Source of the DNA: Aristolochia californica | Taxonomy: Eukaryota > Streptophyta > Magnoliopsida > Piperales > Aristolochiaceae | Reading direction: 5' to 3' | Assembly (NCBI GenBank): GCA_029961685.1 | Contig: JARWKL010000015.1 | Span: forward strand, 9,732,801 to 9,796,800 | Length of the DNA stretch: 64,000 nt | The notes under the pieces: generated by a model | What the model saw: the letters and a program-made list of their open reading frames with translations, nothing else | Told to the model about the DNA's origin: nothing | The model's database searches: none | Shown here: piece by piece, positions 46,601-58,902 of the stretch | Layout of the letters: every line of letters starts with the position of its first letter | Numbering within the stretch: the stretch's first letter is position 1 | Position numbers and translations under genes: made by a program

Positions 46601-49600
46601 GCACAAATGTTGAGAGATATAATTCCAAAAAGTATCTGTGATTTTAAAGGATTATAAACTCTTTCAATTTTTTATATATTAGGTTTTGTAATCATCAGAA
46701 AAAGGGGGCCGAGGAATTTTCAACTGAGTGTTGACTCCCAAACTATAAGTCATTTGTAACAAATATTATAGCCGTTACACGTCATTAATCGTTCAAAATA
46801 TTTATGATGGTCTATGATTGTTAGGTCCGCTTTTTGTAAATAGGAAAAAAGTGGGTTGTTTGGCTCTGGTAAATATCCCATCGCACGTTAACTTGAGAAT
46901 TTAATTTTTCCTACTCCTTAAAATTTTTGGATCATTAGGTCATTTGCATCTTCAACATGTTTTAGGCATGCATATCCATATTTAAAACATGTTAGGATCT
47001 ATTAGAAATCCATTTCTTAGAAAATTACACCAAGCTCTTATGTTGTTACAGGTGGAATTTCCCAAACATGGACTGCAAAACTTTGGTGTTAATTTTTAGT
47101 GCGTGAAATAATTTTGTTCACTTCCATTTATTATAGTTTTCAATTTTTTGAATACATAAACTCTAAAATTTTCATTTTTTTGAGATCTATTTGCCTTATC
47201 TTTTTGTTTACGAGAAAAATGGGAGAGTGAAAACTCAAGTTTGGATTTGAAAAAAAATTGAACATCCAAAATGGAAATGCCCAAATTCTGAGGGAGATAA
47301 TTCCAAAAAGTATCTGAGAACTTTAAGGATTGTAAACTCTTTTAGTTTTTTATATATTAGGTTTTGCAATCATTGAAAAAGGGGGGGGTTGCTTTTTTAA
47401 TTGAGTGTTGACTCCCTAACCATAAGTCATTTCTAAAAAAAGTTATAGCCATTACACATCATTAATCGATCAAAACGTTTACGATGATCTATTATTGTTA
47501 GGTTCGCTTTTTGTAAATAGGCAAAACGTGGGTAGTTTGGCTCAGGTAAATTTCCAACCACACGTTAACTTAAGAATTTAGTTTTTCCTACTACTTGAAA
47601 TTTTTGGATCATATGGTCATTTGCATCTTTAACATGTTTCAGGCATGCATATCCATTTTTAAAACATGTTAGGATCAATTAGAAACCTCCTGCTTATAAA
47701 ATCCCACCAAGCTATTTGGGGTTGTATTGGTTGAATTTCCCCAACATGGATAACAAAACTTTTGTGTTCATTTTTAGTGCTTGAAATAATTTCCTTCACT
47801 TACATTAAATATAGTTTTAAATTTTTACATACATCAACTCTAAAATTTTCATTTTGGTGTGATCTATTTGCCTTATCTTTTTGTTTACGAGAAAAATGGG
47901 AGAGCGAAAACTCCAGTGTGGATTTGAACAAATAATGAACATTCAAAATGGAAATGCACAAATGCTGAGAGAGATATTTGCACAAAGTATTTGTTATTTT
48001 TAAGGATCATAAACTCTTTTAGTTTTTTATTTATTAGGTTTTGCAATCATCAAAAAAGGGGGGCGAGGCATTTTTAACTGTGTGTTGATTCCCAAACAAT
48101 AAGTAATTTCTAAGAAAAATTATAGCCGCTACACATCATTAATAGATCAAATCATTTAAGATGATCTATGATTTTTAGGTCTGCTTATTGTAAATAGGCA
48201 TAAAGTGGGTTGTTTGGCTCTAGTAAATATCCAACCGCACGTTAACACGAGAATATAAAATTTTGAACTCCTTAAAATTTTTGGATCATTAGGTCATTTG
48301 CATCTTCAACATTTTCGAGGCATGCATATCCATATTTAAAACATTTTAGGATCAATTAGAAATCTCTTGCTTATACAATTTCACCAAGCTATTAGGGGTT
48401 GTACTGGTGGAATTTCCCAAACATGGATAAAAAAACTTTTGTGTTCAATTTTAGTTCTTGAAATAATTTTCTTCACTTACATTTATAACAGTTTTCTATT
48501 TTTTGCATACATAAACTCTAAAATATTCATTTTGGTGTGATCTATTTGCCTTATCTTTTTGTTTACGTGAAAAATGGAAAAGTGAAAACTCAAGTTTGGA
48601 TTAAAAAAAAATTGAACATTCAAAATAGAAACGCACAAATGTTGGGAGAGAACACTGCAAAAAGTATCTGTGATTTTTTAGGATCGTAAACTCTTTTATT
48701 TTTTTATATATTATGTTTTCAATCATCGAATAAGGGGGGGCGAGGCATTTTTAACTGAGTGTTGATTCCCAAACAATAAGTCATTTCTAACAAAAATTAT
48801 AGCCGTTACACATCATTAATCGATCAAAACATTTACGATGATCTAGGGTTTTTAGGTCCGCTTATAGTAAATTGGTAAAAGGTGGGTTGTTTGGCTCTAG
48901 TAAATAACCCACAACTTGCGAATTTAAATTTTTGTACACCTTGAAATTTCTGGATCATTAGGTCATTTGCTTCTTCATTATCTTTGAGGCATTCATATCC
49001 ATATTTAGAACATGTAAGGATCAATTAGAAATCTCTTTCTTATAAAATTCCACCATGCTATTAGGGGTTGTACTGGTGGAATTTCCCAAACATTGATAAC
49101 AAAACTTTGGTGTACATCTTTACTGTGTTGAATAATTTTCTTCACTTACATTTATTATAGTTTTCAATTTTTTGCATAAATAAACTCTAAAATTTTCCTT
49201 TTGTTGTTATCTTTTTGCCTTATCTTTTTGTTTACGAGAAAAATGGTAGGGTGAAAACTCAAGTTTGGATTTGAAAAAAAATTGAACATCCAAAATGTAA
49301 AAGCACAATTGTTGAGAGAGATAATTCCAAAAGTATCTATGATTTTTAAGGATTGTAAACTCTTTTAATTTTTCATATATTAGGTTTTGTAATCTTCGGA
49401 AAAAGGAGGGCGAGGCATTTTTAACTGAGTGTTGACTCCCAAACCATAAGTCATTACTAAAAAAAATTATAGCCATTACACATCATTAATCGATTAAAAA
49501 GTTTATGATGATCTATTATTGTTAGGTCCGCTTTTTGTAAATAGGCAAAATATGGGTAGTTTGGCTCGGGTAAATTTCCCACTACACGTTAACTTAAGAA

Positions 49601-49773
49601 TTTAGTTTTTCCTACTCCTTGAAATTTTTGGATCATAAGATCATTTGCATCTTCAAAATGATTCAGGCATGCATATCCATATTTAAAACATGTTAGGATC
49701 AATTAGAAATCTTTTTCTTATAAAATTACACCAAGCTCTTATGTGTGTTACAGGTGAAATTTCCCAAACATGG

Positions 49774-49993
49774 AGTTATGTTTGAGTTATGTTTGTTTTT
49801 TATCAATATTGAGTTATTTAATTATGCTAGGACTTATCTTTAAGTGTTAGAGTTTGGGTTTAATTGGGACAAGGGTAGTTTTATTGAAATTGAACTCTAC
49901 TACCTTCCTCTATTTCAAATAGAGGTTCATGTACTCTGATTACAACAAGTTATTGATGTCAATGAAGTATTTCACTTTTCCTTAAATTCAACA
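49774..49993 (+). mobile_element. 5'-truncated LTR of the 15,888-18,529 family
   Basis: The sequence from GAGTTATGTTTG to AAATTCAACA matches the 3' half of the 440-bp LTR, with the TATA region decayed to CTATTTCAAATAGAGG. The 5' half, and any internal region, is missing: satellite CCCAAACATGG runs directly into LTR. A small duplication (GAGTTATGTTT twice) sits at the joint. The right flank GTCCCCTTTTTGTAAATAGG equals the right flank of the element at 15,888-18,529. Confidence 0.85.
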
Positions 49994-52900
49994 GTCCCCT
50001 TTTTGTAAATAGGCAAAACGTGGGTTGTTTGGCACTGGTAAATATTCCACCAGACGTTAACTTGAGAATTTAATTTTTCCTACTCCCTGAAATTTTTTGA
50101 TCATTAGGTCATTTGCATCTTCAATATGATTCAGGCATGCATATCCATATTTAAAACATATTAGGTTCAGTTAAAAATCTCTTTCTAAAAATTCCATCAA
50201 GCTATTAGGGGTTGTACTGGTGGAATTTCCCAAACATGCATACCAAAACTTTGGTGTTCATTTTTAGTGCGTGAATTAATTTTATTCACTTACATTTATT
50301 ATAATTTCTAATTTTTTGCATACATAAACTTTAAAATTTTGATTTTGTTTTTTGTTTACGAGAAAAATGGGAGAGTTAAAACTAGTGTTTGGATTTGAAA
50401 AAAAATTGAACATCCAAAATGGAAATGCACAAATGCTGAGAGAGATAATTCCAAAAAAGTATCTGTAATTTTGAAGGATTGTAAACTTTTTTAGATTTAT
50501 ATATTAGGTTTTGCAATCATCGGAAAAGGGGGGGGGGGAGGCATTTTTAACTGAGTGTTGACTCCCAAACCATAAGTTATTTCTAACAAAAATTATAGCC
50601 ATTAAAAATCATTAATCGATCAAAACATTTACGATGATCTATAATTTTAGGTCCTCTTTTTGTAAATATGCAAAAAGTGGGTTGTTTGTCTCTAGTAAAT
50701 ATGGCACCACACATTAATTTAAAATTTTTGTTTTAACTACTAGAAATTTTTGGATCATTAGGTCATTTTCATTTTCAACTTGTTTCAGGCATGCATATCC
50801 ATATTTAAAATATGTTAGGATCAATTAGAAATCTCTTTCTTATAAAATTCCACCATGCTAGTACTGGTGGAATTTTCCAAACAAGGATAACAAAACTTTT
50901 GTGTTCATTTTTAGTGCTTGAAATAATTTTATTCACTTACATTTATTATAGTTTTCAATTTTTTTGCATACATAAACTCTAAAAAAAAGTATCTGTGATT
51001 TTTAAGGATTGTAAACTATTTTAGTTTTTTATATATTAGGTTTTACAATCATCGAAAAAAGGAGGGCGAGGCTTTTTTAACTGAGTGTTGACTCTCGAAC
51101 CTAAAGTCATTTCTAACAAAAATTATAGCCGTTACACATCATTAATCGATCAAAACATTTACGATGATCTATGATTTTTAGGTCCACTTTTTGTAAATAG
51201 GCAAAAAAATGGGTTGTTTGGCCCTGGTAAATATCCCACTGCACGTTAACTTGATAATTTAATTTTTCCTACTCCTTGAAATTTTTGGATCATTAGTCAT
51301 TTGAATCTTCATTGTTTCAGTCATGCATATGCATATTTAAAGTATGTTAGGATCAATTAGAAATTTCTTTCTTATAAAATTCCACAGGGCTATTAGGGGT
51401 TGTACTGGTGGAATTTCCCAAATATGGATAAAAAACTTTGGTGTACTGGTGGAATTTCCCAAACATGGATAACAAAACTTTGGTGTTCATTTTTAGTGTG
51501 AGAAATAATTTTCTTCATTTACATTTATTATAGTTTTCATTTTTTTGCATACATAAACTCTAAAATTTTCATTTTGTTGTGATCTATTTGCCTTATCTTT
51601 TTGTTTACGAGTAAAATGGGAGAGTGAAAACTCAAGTTTTGATTTGAAAAAAAATTGAACATCCAAAATGGAAATGCACAAATGCTGAGAGAGATAATTC
51701 CAAAAAGTATCTGAAATTTTTAAGGATTTTTAACTCTTTTAGTTTTTTATATATTAGGTTTTGCAATCATCGGAAAAGAGGGGGCGATGCATTTTTAGCT
51801 GAGTGTTGACTCCCAAACCATAAGTCATTTCTAACAAAAATTATAGCCGTTACACATAATTAATCGATCAAAACATTTACGATGATCTATGATTGTTAGG
51901 TCCGCTTTTTGTAGATAGGCAAAAAGTGGTTTGTTTGGCTCTGGTAAATATCCCACCGCATGTTAACTTGAGAATTTAATTTTTTCTACTTCTTGAAACT
52001 TTTGGATCATTAGGCCATTTGCATCTTCAACATGTTTCAGGCATGCATATCCATTTTTAAAACATGTTAGGATCAATTAGAAATCTATTTCTTATCAAAT
52101 TCCACCAAGCTATTAGGTGTTGTACTAGTGGAATTTCCAAAACATGGATAACAAAACTTTGGTGTTCATTTTTAGTGCGTTAAATAATTTTCTTCAGTTA
52201 CATTTCTTATAGTTTTCAATTTTTTTCATACATAAACTCTAAAATTTTCTTTTTGTTGAGAACTTTTTGCCTTATCTTTTTGTTTACGAGAAAAATGGGA
52301 GAGTGAAAACTCAAGTTTGGATTTGAAAAAAAATTGAACATCCAAAATGGAAATGCACAAATGCTGAGAGAGATAATTCCAAAAAGTATCTGAGATTTTT
52401 AAGGGTTTTTAACTCTTTTAGTTTTTTATATATTAGGTTTTGCAATCATCAGAAAAGGGGGGGCGATGCATTTTTAACCAAGTGTTGACTCCCAAATCAT
52501 AAGTTATTTCTAACAAAAATTATAGCCGTTACACATCATTAACTGATGAAAACATTTACGGTGATCTATGACTATTAGGCCCTCTTTTTGTGAATAGTTA
52601 TAAAGTGGGTTGTTTGGCTCTTGTAAATATCCCACCACACATTAACTTGAGAATTTAATTTTTCCTTCTCAAAATTTTTGGATCATTAAGTCATTTGCAT
52701 CTTCAACATGTTTCAGGCATGCATATCCATATTTAAAACATGTTATGATCAGTTAGAAATCTCTTTCTTATAAAATTCCACCAAGCTATTAGGGGTTGTA
52801 CTTGTGGAATTTCCCAAACATGGATAACAAAACTTTGGTGTGCATTTTAAGTGCGTGAAATAATTTTCTTCACTTAAATTTATTATAGTTTTCAATTTTT

Positions 52901-53136
52901 AGCGTACATAAACTCTAAAATTTTCATTTTTTTGTGATCTATTTGCCTTATCGTTTTGTTTACGAGAAAAATGGGAGAGTAAAAACTCAAATTTGGATTT
53001 GAAAAAAAATTGAACATCCAAAATGGAAATGCAAAAATGCTGAGAGAGATTATTCCAAAAAGTATTTGTGATTTATAAGGATTGTAAAATCTTTTAGTTT
53101 TTTATATATTAGGTTTTTCAATCATTGAAAAAGGGA

Positions 53137-53178
<42 letters not shown>

Positions 53179-53447
53179 GCAGGTTGTTGGTATTTTTAAC
53201 TGAGTGTTGATTCCCAAACCATAAGTCATTTCTAACAAAAATTATAGCCGTTACACATCATTAATCAATCAAAACATTTAGGATGATCTATGATTTTTAG
53301 GTCAACTTTTGTAAATAGGAAAAAAGTGGGTTGTTTGGCTCTAGTAAATATCTCACCGCACGTTAACGTGAGAATTTAATTTTTCTTACTCGAAATTTTT
53401 GGAAAATTAGGTCATTTGCATCTTTAACATGTTTCAGACATGCATAT
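49994..53447 (-). repeat. ~680-bp satellite array, reverse orientation
   Basis: Five to six monomers, markers near 50495, 51028, 51744, 52430 and 53100. The short step 50,495-51,028 reflects a deletion at about 50,984 (AAACTCTAAA joined to AAAAAGTATCTGTG). A ~40-bp tandem duplication (GTACTGGTGGAATTTCCCAAA twice) is at about 51,398-51,470. The array is interrupted at 53,447 by a Copia element inserted in GGCATGCATAT. Confidence 0.92.
53139..53177. repeat. Homopolymer G tract (39 G)
   Basis: Per-monomer G tract, here 39 uninterrupted G preceded by AAAGGGAGA. Confidence 0.9.
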
Positions 53448-54083
53448 TGTTGAATTTAGGATCCATTTTCCATGATCAAGAACAAGAGAAAGAAGAAATG
53501 AAAACGAGAAAAGGGGAGGAAAGCTCTCGGTAGATTAGAGAAAAAAATAAAAAATAAAAGGGTGAGTTGCATCAAGGAGAGGGAGAGAGAGAACCAACTC
53601 GGGATTGAATGTGTGACTTTCTTACTTCCGAATTACATCGCCTCTATTTATAGTAGAGGAGGAGGTAGAGTCCTTGTACAACTTGTCATTCAATCCTAAT
53701 TACATTCCAACTCTAACTCTTCAATATAAGTAAGTCTATTCAAACTAGAACTCCTAGAAGACTAATAGGAGTAGAACTAGGAGTCCTTTATTACCCATCA
53801 GATTTTAAAGGATAAGCCAGCTCGTGGCCTTATCCTTGTGGGCCCCTCATGATCCTCTAGTGCACCTTGATAAAGGTGCCAGCTCGTGAGATCTTTGTGG
53901 GTCCCACTATCTTCAAGTCTTCTAAATCAATTCAGCTTGTGCTTCTTGATTCCTTAACTTGTGCTTGCTTTGGGAGAAGACTCTTCTTGGTGTCCCTAGT
54001 CCTCTAGGATTTTTCTTGATGACCTATGTCCTCATGGTGGGTCCCACCAGGTTGAGCACCATGGTGGGCCCCACATTGTAACA
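53448..54083 (-). repeat. 3' LTR of the Copia element (left end in this view)
   Basis: In element orientation it starts TGTTACAATGTGGGGCCC and ends GGATCCTAAATTCAACA. It has a TATA-like TATAAATA at 53,645-53,652 (minus strand). The central part is related to the solo LTR at 421-759, and GGACCCACAA...GAGCTGGCA is shared with the 15,888 family. Confidence 0.92.
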
Positions 54084-54097
54084 CTCCCCCTCAAGCT
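54084..54097 (-). other. Polypurine tract of the Copia element
   Basis: Reverse complement AGCTTGAGGGGGAG, directly adjoining the 3' LTR. Identical to the PPT at 18,076-18,089. Confidence 0.88.
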
Positions 54098-54620
54098 AGG
54101 GGTGAGAAGACGACATAAACACCCTGCTTGCTACATATGGTAGACATAATCTTGTGAGTAATTGGTTTGGTGAGGATGTCTGCAACTTGATTTTGTGATG
54201 AGGTGTGCTTCAGGGATAAGAGACCAATTTGGAATTTTTCTCGTATAAAGTGGCAATCGACCTCAATGTACTTTGTCCTCTCATGAAAGACTGGATTCGA
54301 TGCAATATGTATTGCTGCTTGGTTATCACAGTATAGGTCCATTGGGGCTTCTTTATAAAATCCCAATTCAGTGAGAAGGGACATTATCCATAAAAGCTCA
54401 CTTACAATGTATGACATGGCTCTGTATTCTTCTTATGCACCGTGCTACTACATTTTGTTTTTTGCTTTTGGATGTCACGAGATTTCCTCCAACCATCGTG
54501 CAAAAACTAGAAGTAGATTTTCTTTCATCTGGGGATCCAGCCCAGTCTGCATCTACGAATCCCTCAATGTTGAAGTGATCATGTTTTTTATAGTGGAGCC
54601 CCTTTTAGATAACGTAGTAT
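54091..54620 (-). pseudogene. RNase H domain of the Copia element (degenerate)
   Basis: Segments in two frames. The first (about 54,430-54,590) contains VDADWAGSPDERKSTS, the N-terminal RNase H Asp block of Copia Pol. After a frame change near 54,420, the 54,091-54,417 segment carries MSYIVSELLWI, LYCDNQAAIHIASNPVFHER and DCHFIREK, and ends close to the PPT. In intact elements these parts form one continuous domain that degrades the RNA template during reverse transcription. Confidence 0.88.
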
Positions 54621-55540
54621 CCTCTCAAGTCCTTGCCAATGACTAAGTTGTGGCTTGTGCATGTACTGACTTACCACACTTACTGCATATGAAATGTCTG
54701 GCCTCGTTACACATAGGTAAATAAGTCGTCCCACTAACCTTTGATATTTGCCAATATCAACATGTTCTCCAGTGCCTCCACTTAATTTTGTATTTGCATC
54801 CATAGGAGTGTCTACCGGTTTGCATCCCATCATACTTGTTTCTTCTAGTAGATCAAGTGCATATTTTCTTTGGGATAGAATAATCCCATGTCAGGATTGT
54901 AAGACCTCAATCCCCAAAAAGTATTTCAGTAATCCAAGATCCTTCGTCTTGAATTCAGCACATATTCTTTCTTTTATTTTTTGAATGCCCTCAGAATCAC
55001 TCCCAGTAAAATAATATTATCAACATAAACAGCTAGAATCAACTTACCTCTTGATGTGTTCTCAATAAAGCCTGTGTGGTCTGCAGAGCATCTGTATAAA
55101 CCTGCCCGTATGATGGCTTGACTAAATTTCTCAAACCACGCCCGTGGGGATTGCTTTAGCCCATATAGAGATTTTTAAGGCGACATACAGACTCCCCCCT
55201 CAACCACATATCTAGGTGGTTGTTGCATATAAATCTCTTCTTTGAGATCACCATTCAGAAATGCGTTTTTAACATCCAGTTGATATATGGGCCAAGAAGA
55301 ATTAGCTGCCAAGGATAATAAATGTCTCATCATAATCAATGTCATTGCATTGAGTGTAACCTTTGGCAACCAGTCGAGCCTTCAGTCGTGCAATGGCCCC
55401 ATCCGGATTATGTTTTACTGTATAAACCAACTTGCAACCAACCAGAGACCATGTGTGATTATCATTAAGGGCCTTCATCTCTTCGTCGATTGTTGCCTTC
55501 CACCCTTGATGTTGTAGAGCCTCCTGATATGACTATTGAA
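54588..55540 (-). pseudogene. Reverse transcriptase of the Copia element (degenerate)
   Basis: RT spread over at least three frames. From the N side: about 55,370-55,530, [32 protein letters not shown] (opened by an in-frame TAG near 55,532). Then 55,175-55,369 has SLAANSSW and [13 protein letters not shown] with the first catalytic Asp. Then about 55,000-55,140 has LKQSPRAWFEKFSQ and YVDNI. Finally 54,588-54,990 has AEFKTKDLG, YFLGIEV, MMGCKPVDTPMD and YQRLVGRLIYL. The YVDD catalytic box reads YVDN (codons 55,016-55,027), so the last catalytic Asp is lost. The segment after DYDETF lacks the SPVAK-type block, indicating a small deletion near 55,330. Confidence 0.9.
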
Positions 55541-56187
55541 CAGATATGGAGAAAATAGAAGAAAGAAACTGACAACATAGAGGTGAAAGGCGATGAAGAG
55601 ACACAAAATTGGAGATAGGATGAGAAGTAGAAGGTTGAGTGCATGAATGAGGTTCTTTTCTTATAGCAATAGGATGAGTATCAAATTCAGGACCAAAAAC
55701 AACTGGTAATGAAGGACTTACCTCTGGTGGATCCGACAACTCGGCAGGTGTGGTATCGGCCACTGTCTCTGGGGGCTGAACAATCTCTATATCACGAGGC
55801 ACAACCGGTCGAGGATAACTTGGTACTGATGACATACCAGGTAGACCGCTCTCAGAATAATATGAGGAGTCTTCAAAGAATGTTACATCCCTGGACACAA
55901 CTAAACATTGCAAAGGGGGACTATAAAAAACATAACCCTTCTGTGTTGAAGAGTATCCCAAAAAGATACACTTTATAGATTTAGGGTCAAGTTTGTTGTG
56001 TCTAGGTAAAAGTATTATGAACAAAACATTGACAACCAAAGACTTTCAATGGTAATGCAAACGGATCATCAAGTGGTAAAAGTTTAGAGTAGGGGGATTT
56101 ATTCCCAAGAACAGTAGATGGTAGACGATTTATAAGAAAACACGTTGTAAGGACAGCATGGGGCCAATAAAAATATGGAACTTTCAT
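55533..56187 (-). pseudogene. Integrase C-terminal part of the Copia element
   Basis: 56,002-56,187 reads WPHAVLTTCFLINRLPS and KVFGCQCFVHNTFT. After a frame change near 56,005 the 55,533-56,039 frame continues with RHNKLDPKSIKCIFLGYSS, KGYVFYSP and SRDVTFFED. It is followed by a Pro/Ser-rich linker to RT, as usual in Copia Pol. It ends at an in-frame TAG just before the RT region. Confidence 0.87.
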
Positions 56188-57297
56188 GGCATATAATAGA
56201 CCTCAAGCTACCTCAAGAATATGATGATTTTTCTATTCAGCAACACCGTTTTGTTGAGTGTAGGCACATGATGTCTATTGGATAATGCCATTCTCTTGAC
56301 GAAAGGAGTCAAGGTCCTTTGAAATATACTCTTTGGCATTATCAGACCGGAGGATTTTTATCTTCTGACCAAATTGTGTGAGTACCATCGCATAAAAAGA
56401 TTTAAAAATAGATAGTATCTCAGAACGCTCCTTAAAAACAAACAACCAAGTTGTGCAAGTGAAATCATCAATAAAAGTGATAAAATATTTGGCTTGAGAG
56501 ATATTAGAGACACTCAAAGGCCACCAAACATCAGTATGAATCAATGAAAAAGGAATGTTACTTTTGACTTCTAGAAGAGGAAAGTATGTACTCCTTCGAT
56601 GTTTACTTAACAGACATACCTCACAACTAAATTCTGACCTTATCTTAAGAGATGGAAACATATGATGAAGAGATTGTATGGAAGGATGTCCCAAACGATT
56701 GTGCCATAATCGTGTCTCATTCTCAATAGTAGATACCATATTGACCTTTCGCATGTCCAAGTAGTAGAGCCCCCCTTGTTCATGGCCTCCACCAATCACC
56801 TGCTTCGTTATAAGATCCTGAAAAACACATGAAGTAGTTGTGAAGGTAACCGTGCAATTAAAATATTTTGTAAGATGACTCACAAAGAGCATGCTTAAAG
56901 GAAAGGAAGGAACAAAAAGAATATCATTGTGTGAAAGTGATGGGGTGACAGAAGTGGAACCTTTTCCTTGGACTTTGGTTTGAGAACCGTCAGCTATGGT
57001 AACAAACTTGTGTGAAAGACTCGGAGATAAAGAATGTAATAGAGTTTTGTTACCTGTAAGATGCTCGGAGGCTCCTGAATTAATTATCCACGATGAAGAG
57101 GAGGCATATAGCATACCTAAAGCCGTAGTGGTAGCAGTAGTGGGAGAGGGGCTAGGAGAAGACCCTTGCATAGTCTTTATTTTCTGAAATAATTCATACT
57201 CTTCGTCAGTAATAATTTTATGTGCAGCTGGTGTTGGGGGATGGTTTGCTTGCGCATCACTAATGAGGGCTTGATTAGCCCTTGTTGATTCTGACAT
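56188..57297 (-). pseudogene. Protease and integrase core of the Copia element
   Basis: The open segment of 340 codons runs from 57,297 to 56,275. Residues 70-82 read WIINSGASEHLTG, the Copia protease site, but the catalytic Asp of D-S-G is Asn (residue 73). The pre-integrase region is followed by the zinc-binding motif LWHNRLGH (H199, H204) and CEVC (C225, C228). The integrase core has Asp256 in IHTDVW and Asp319 in RSDNAKEY. The third acidic residue lies past an in-frame stop (56,272-56,274) in QQNGVAE, with Glu at 56,236-56,238, immediately followed by another stop (56,233-56,235). A third stop is near 56,210. Not functional as it stands. Confidence 0.9.
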
Positions 57298-57318
57298 GTC
57301 ATTAGCCTTTTAGCATAT

Positions 57319-57805
57319 TTATTTATAGTGGCCATATCTACCATAGTAAGTGCATGCCCTATAATGGCACTGGTCTATAGTGTGGCCCTGAAATTGACAA
57401 TGAGTGCATTTAAATAACATCTGTTCTGCTAGCACTATAGGGTCTATGCAGAGTATTAGGGCTTGAATATAGTTTAGTACATGTCTCCAAAATATGTTCA
57501 GCAATGTCAAGATGAATAACATTACTAGAGACATGTGCTTCCATCCTATTTATCATCCAACCAATTACCAAAGTATCATTCTTCAGCCATTTCATATAAA
57601 AAATATCATCTTCATCAATAGTTGGTCCTCGGGTAGTGAGGTGACCAAGTAGGTCTTTGGTTATGAGAAACCTCTTAACCGAGGTGGACCAACTCATAAA
57701 ATTTGATACCCCACATAAGGGTATGGTGGTGATTTTCAGTATATCACCTTTGATATTCATATTCTCATCAGCCATGATAGGCTCTTCTTCTTCAAAAAAC
57801 TTCAA
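57319..57805 (-). pseudogene. Gag of the Copia element (shortened, frame-shifted)
   Basis: The ATG segment 57,805-57,410 has SNFMSWSTSVKRFL and KWLKNDTLVIGWM, typical of the N-terminal Copia Gag (UBN2-type) region. It then shifts frame to 57,534-57,319, which holds a CCHC zinc knuckle CTHCQFQGHTIDQCH (C-X2-C-X4-H-X4-C, about 57,364-57,408). Only about 135 codons separate the start from the knuckle, much less than in usual Copia Gag, so a central deletion is likely. A stop separates it from the protease frame. Confidence 0.82.
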
Positions 57806-58249
57806 ATAATATCACCAAGTAGCACTTCTTCAATCAACTCGGTATATGTAAATATAGCATCAATGCTAAATAATTTTTTTTCTAGAAAACCACTCATAAG
57901 AGGCTCAATAGAAATCTTCTATTATCATGGAAATCTTATCCCATGAAAAAAAATCAATAATCTGAGTATGGACTGGTCACGACAAACAGAATTTTCAAAC
58001 CGATAAAACAGTTTTGATAGCTCCTTCTAGATAGAGGGGCATGCCTATTAATAACATAATAAGATGAAAGAATTCACATATTCATCCTTGAATCATCATC
58101 TAAAAACGAGAACCAGAAGCATAAAAAAAAAATTTGAACATATAACTCATGGCAAGTGTTCTTCCTTCATACATACAAGAGCCTTCTTTGAGTGGTGTTG
58201 ATCATTACTTCTCTAGAGCATTCCTTTGTCGAGGGATCCTAAATATGTT
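57806..58249 (-). other. 5' leader of the Copia element
   Basis: 444 bp between the PBS and the gag start. No open frame or further motif was recognised. Confidence 0.7.
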
Positions 58250-58261
58250 GCTCTGATACCA
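58250..58261 (-). other. Primer-binding site of the Copia element
   Basis: Reverse complement TGGTATCAGAGC directly follows the 5' LTR. This is a perfect match to the site complementary to plant initiator tRNA-Met. Confidence 0.93.
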
Positions 58262-58902
58262 TGTTGAATTTAGGATCCATTTTCCATGATCACGAACAAG
58301 ACAAAGAAGAAATAAAAACAAGAAAAGGGGAGAAAAACTCTCAGTAGAGAAGAGAAAAAATAAAAAATAAAAGGGTGAGCTGCGTCAAGTAAGGAAAGGG
58401 AGAGAGAGAACCAACTCGGGATTTAATGTGTGAATTTCTTAATTCCGAATTACAACTCCTCTATTTATAGTGGAGGAAGAGGTAGAGTCTTTATACAACT
58501 TTTCATTCAATCCTAATTACATTCCAACTCTAACTCTTCAATATAAGTAAGTCTATTCAAACTAGAACTCCTAGAAGACTAATAGGAGTAGAACTAGGAG
58601 TCCTTTATTACCCACCAGATTATAAGAGATCAGCCAGCTCATGGCCTTATCCTTGTGGGCCCCTCATGATTCTCCAGTGGACATTGATAAGAGTGCCAGC
58701 TTGTGAAATCTCTGTGGGTCCCACTTGATCTTCAAGTCTTCTAAATCAATTCAGCTTGTGCTTCTTGATTCCTTAACTCGTGCTTGCTTTGGGAAAAGAC
58801 TCTTCTTGGTGTCTCATGTCCTCTAGGATTCTTCTTGATGACGTAGGTCCTCATGGTGGGTCCCACTAGCTCGAGCACCATGGTGGGCCCCACATTGTAA
58901 CA
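58262..58902 (-). repeat. 5' LTR of the Copia element (right end in this view)
   Basis: 641 bp, collinear with 53,448-54,083 with dozens of scattered differences and short indels. TATA-like TATAAATA is at 58,462-58,469 on the minus strand. Right flank CATATCCATATT resumes the satellite exactly where the left flank stopped. Confidence 0.92.

Larger units (their letters stand above)
36267..49773 (-). repeat. ~680-bp satellite array, reverse orientation
   Basis: About 20 monomers, phase markers near 36779, 37472, 38150, 38821, 39493, 40172, 40862, 41540, 42222, 42908, 43580, 44530, 45316, 45998, 46670, 47350, 48020, 48700 and 49370. The monomer before 36,779 has an internal deletion at about 36,603 (CAAGCTATTA joined to TAGTTTTCAATTT). 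Truncated monomers lie at about 43,925 and 44,877, and a further deletion is at about 45,048. The array contains the duplicated trimer at 39,820-43,610. It ends at 49,773 against a truncated LTR. No gene was seen. Confidence 0.93.
53448..58902 (-). mobile_element. Ty1/Copia LTR retrotransposon, full-length but inactivated
   Basis: 5,455 bp, transcribed on the minus strand, with LTRs of 636 bp (53,448-54,083) and 641 bp (58,262-58,902). It has a PBS beside the right LTR and a PPT beside the left one, and a perfect target duplication CATAT (53,443-53,447 and 58,903-58,907). Coding order in the direction of transcription is gag, zinc knuckle, protease, integrase, RT, RNase H, which is the Copia order. 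Coding is broken by at least four frame changes and several stops. The two LTRs differ by dozens of substitutions, so the insertion is old. I do not assign a Copia lineage. Confidence 0.93.

Noticed and set aside
54371..55978. Plus-strand frames of 76-91 codons over the Copia pol
   Set aside because: Antisense shadows of minus-strand RT, RNase H and integrase sequence.
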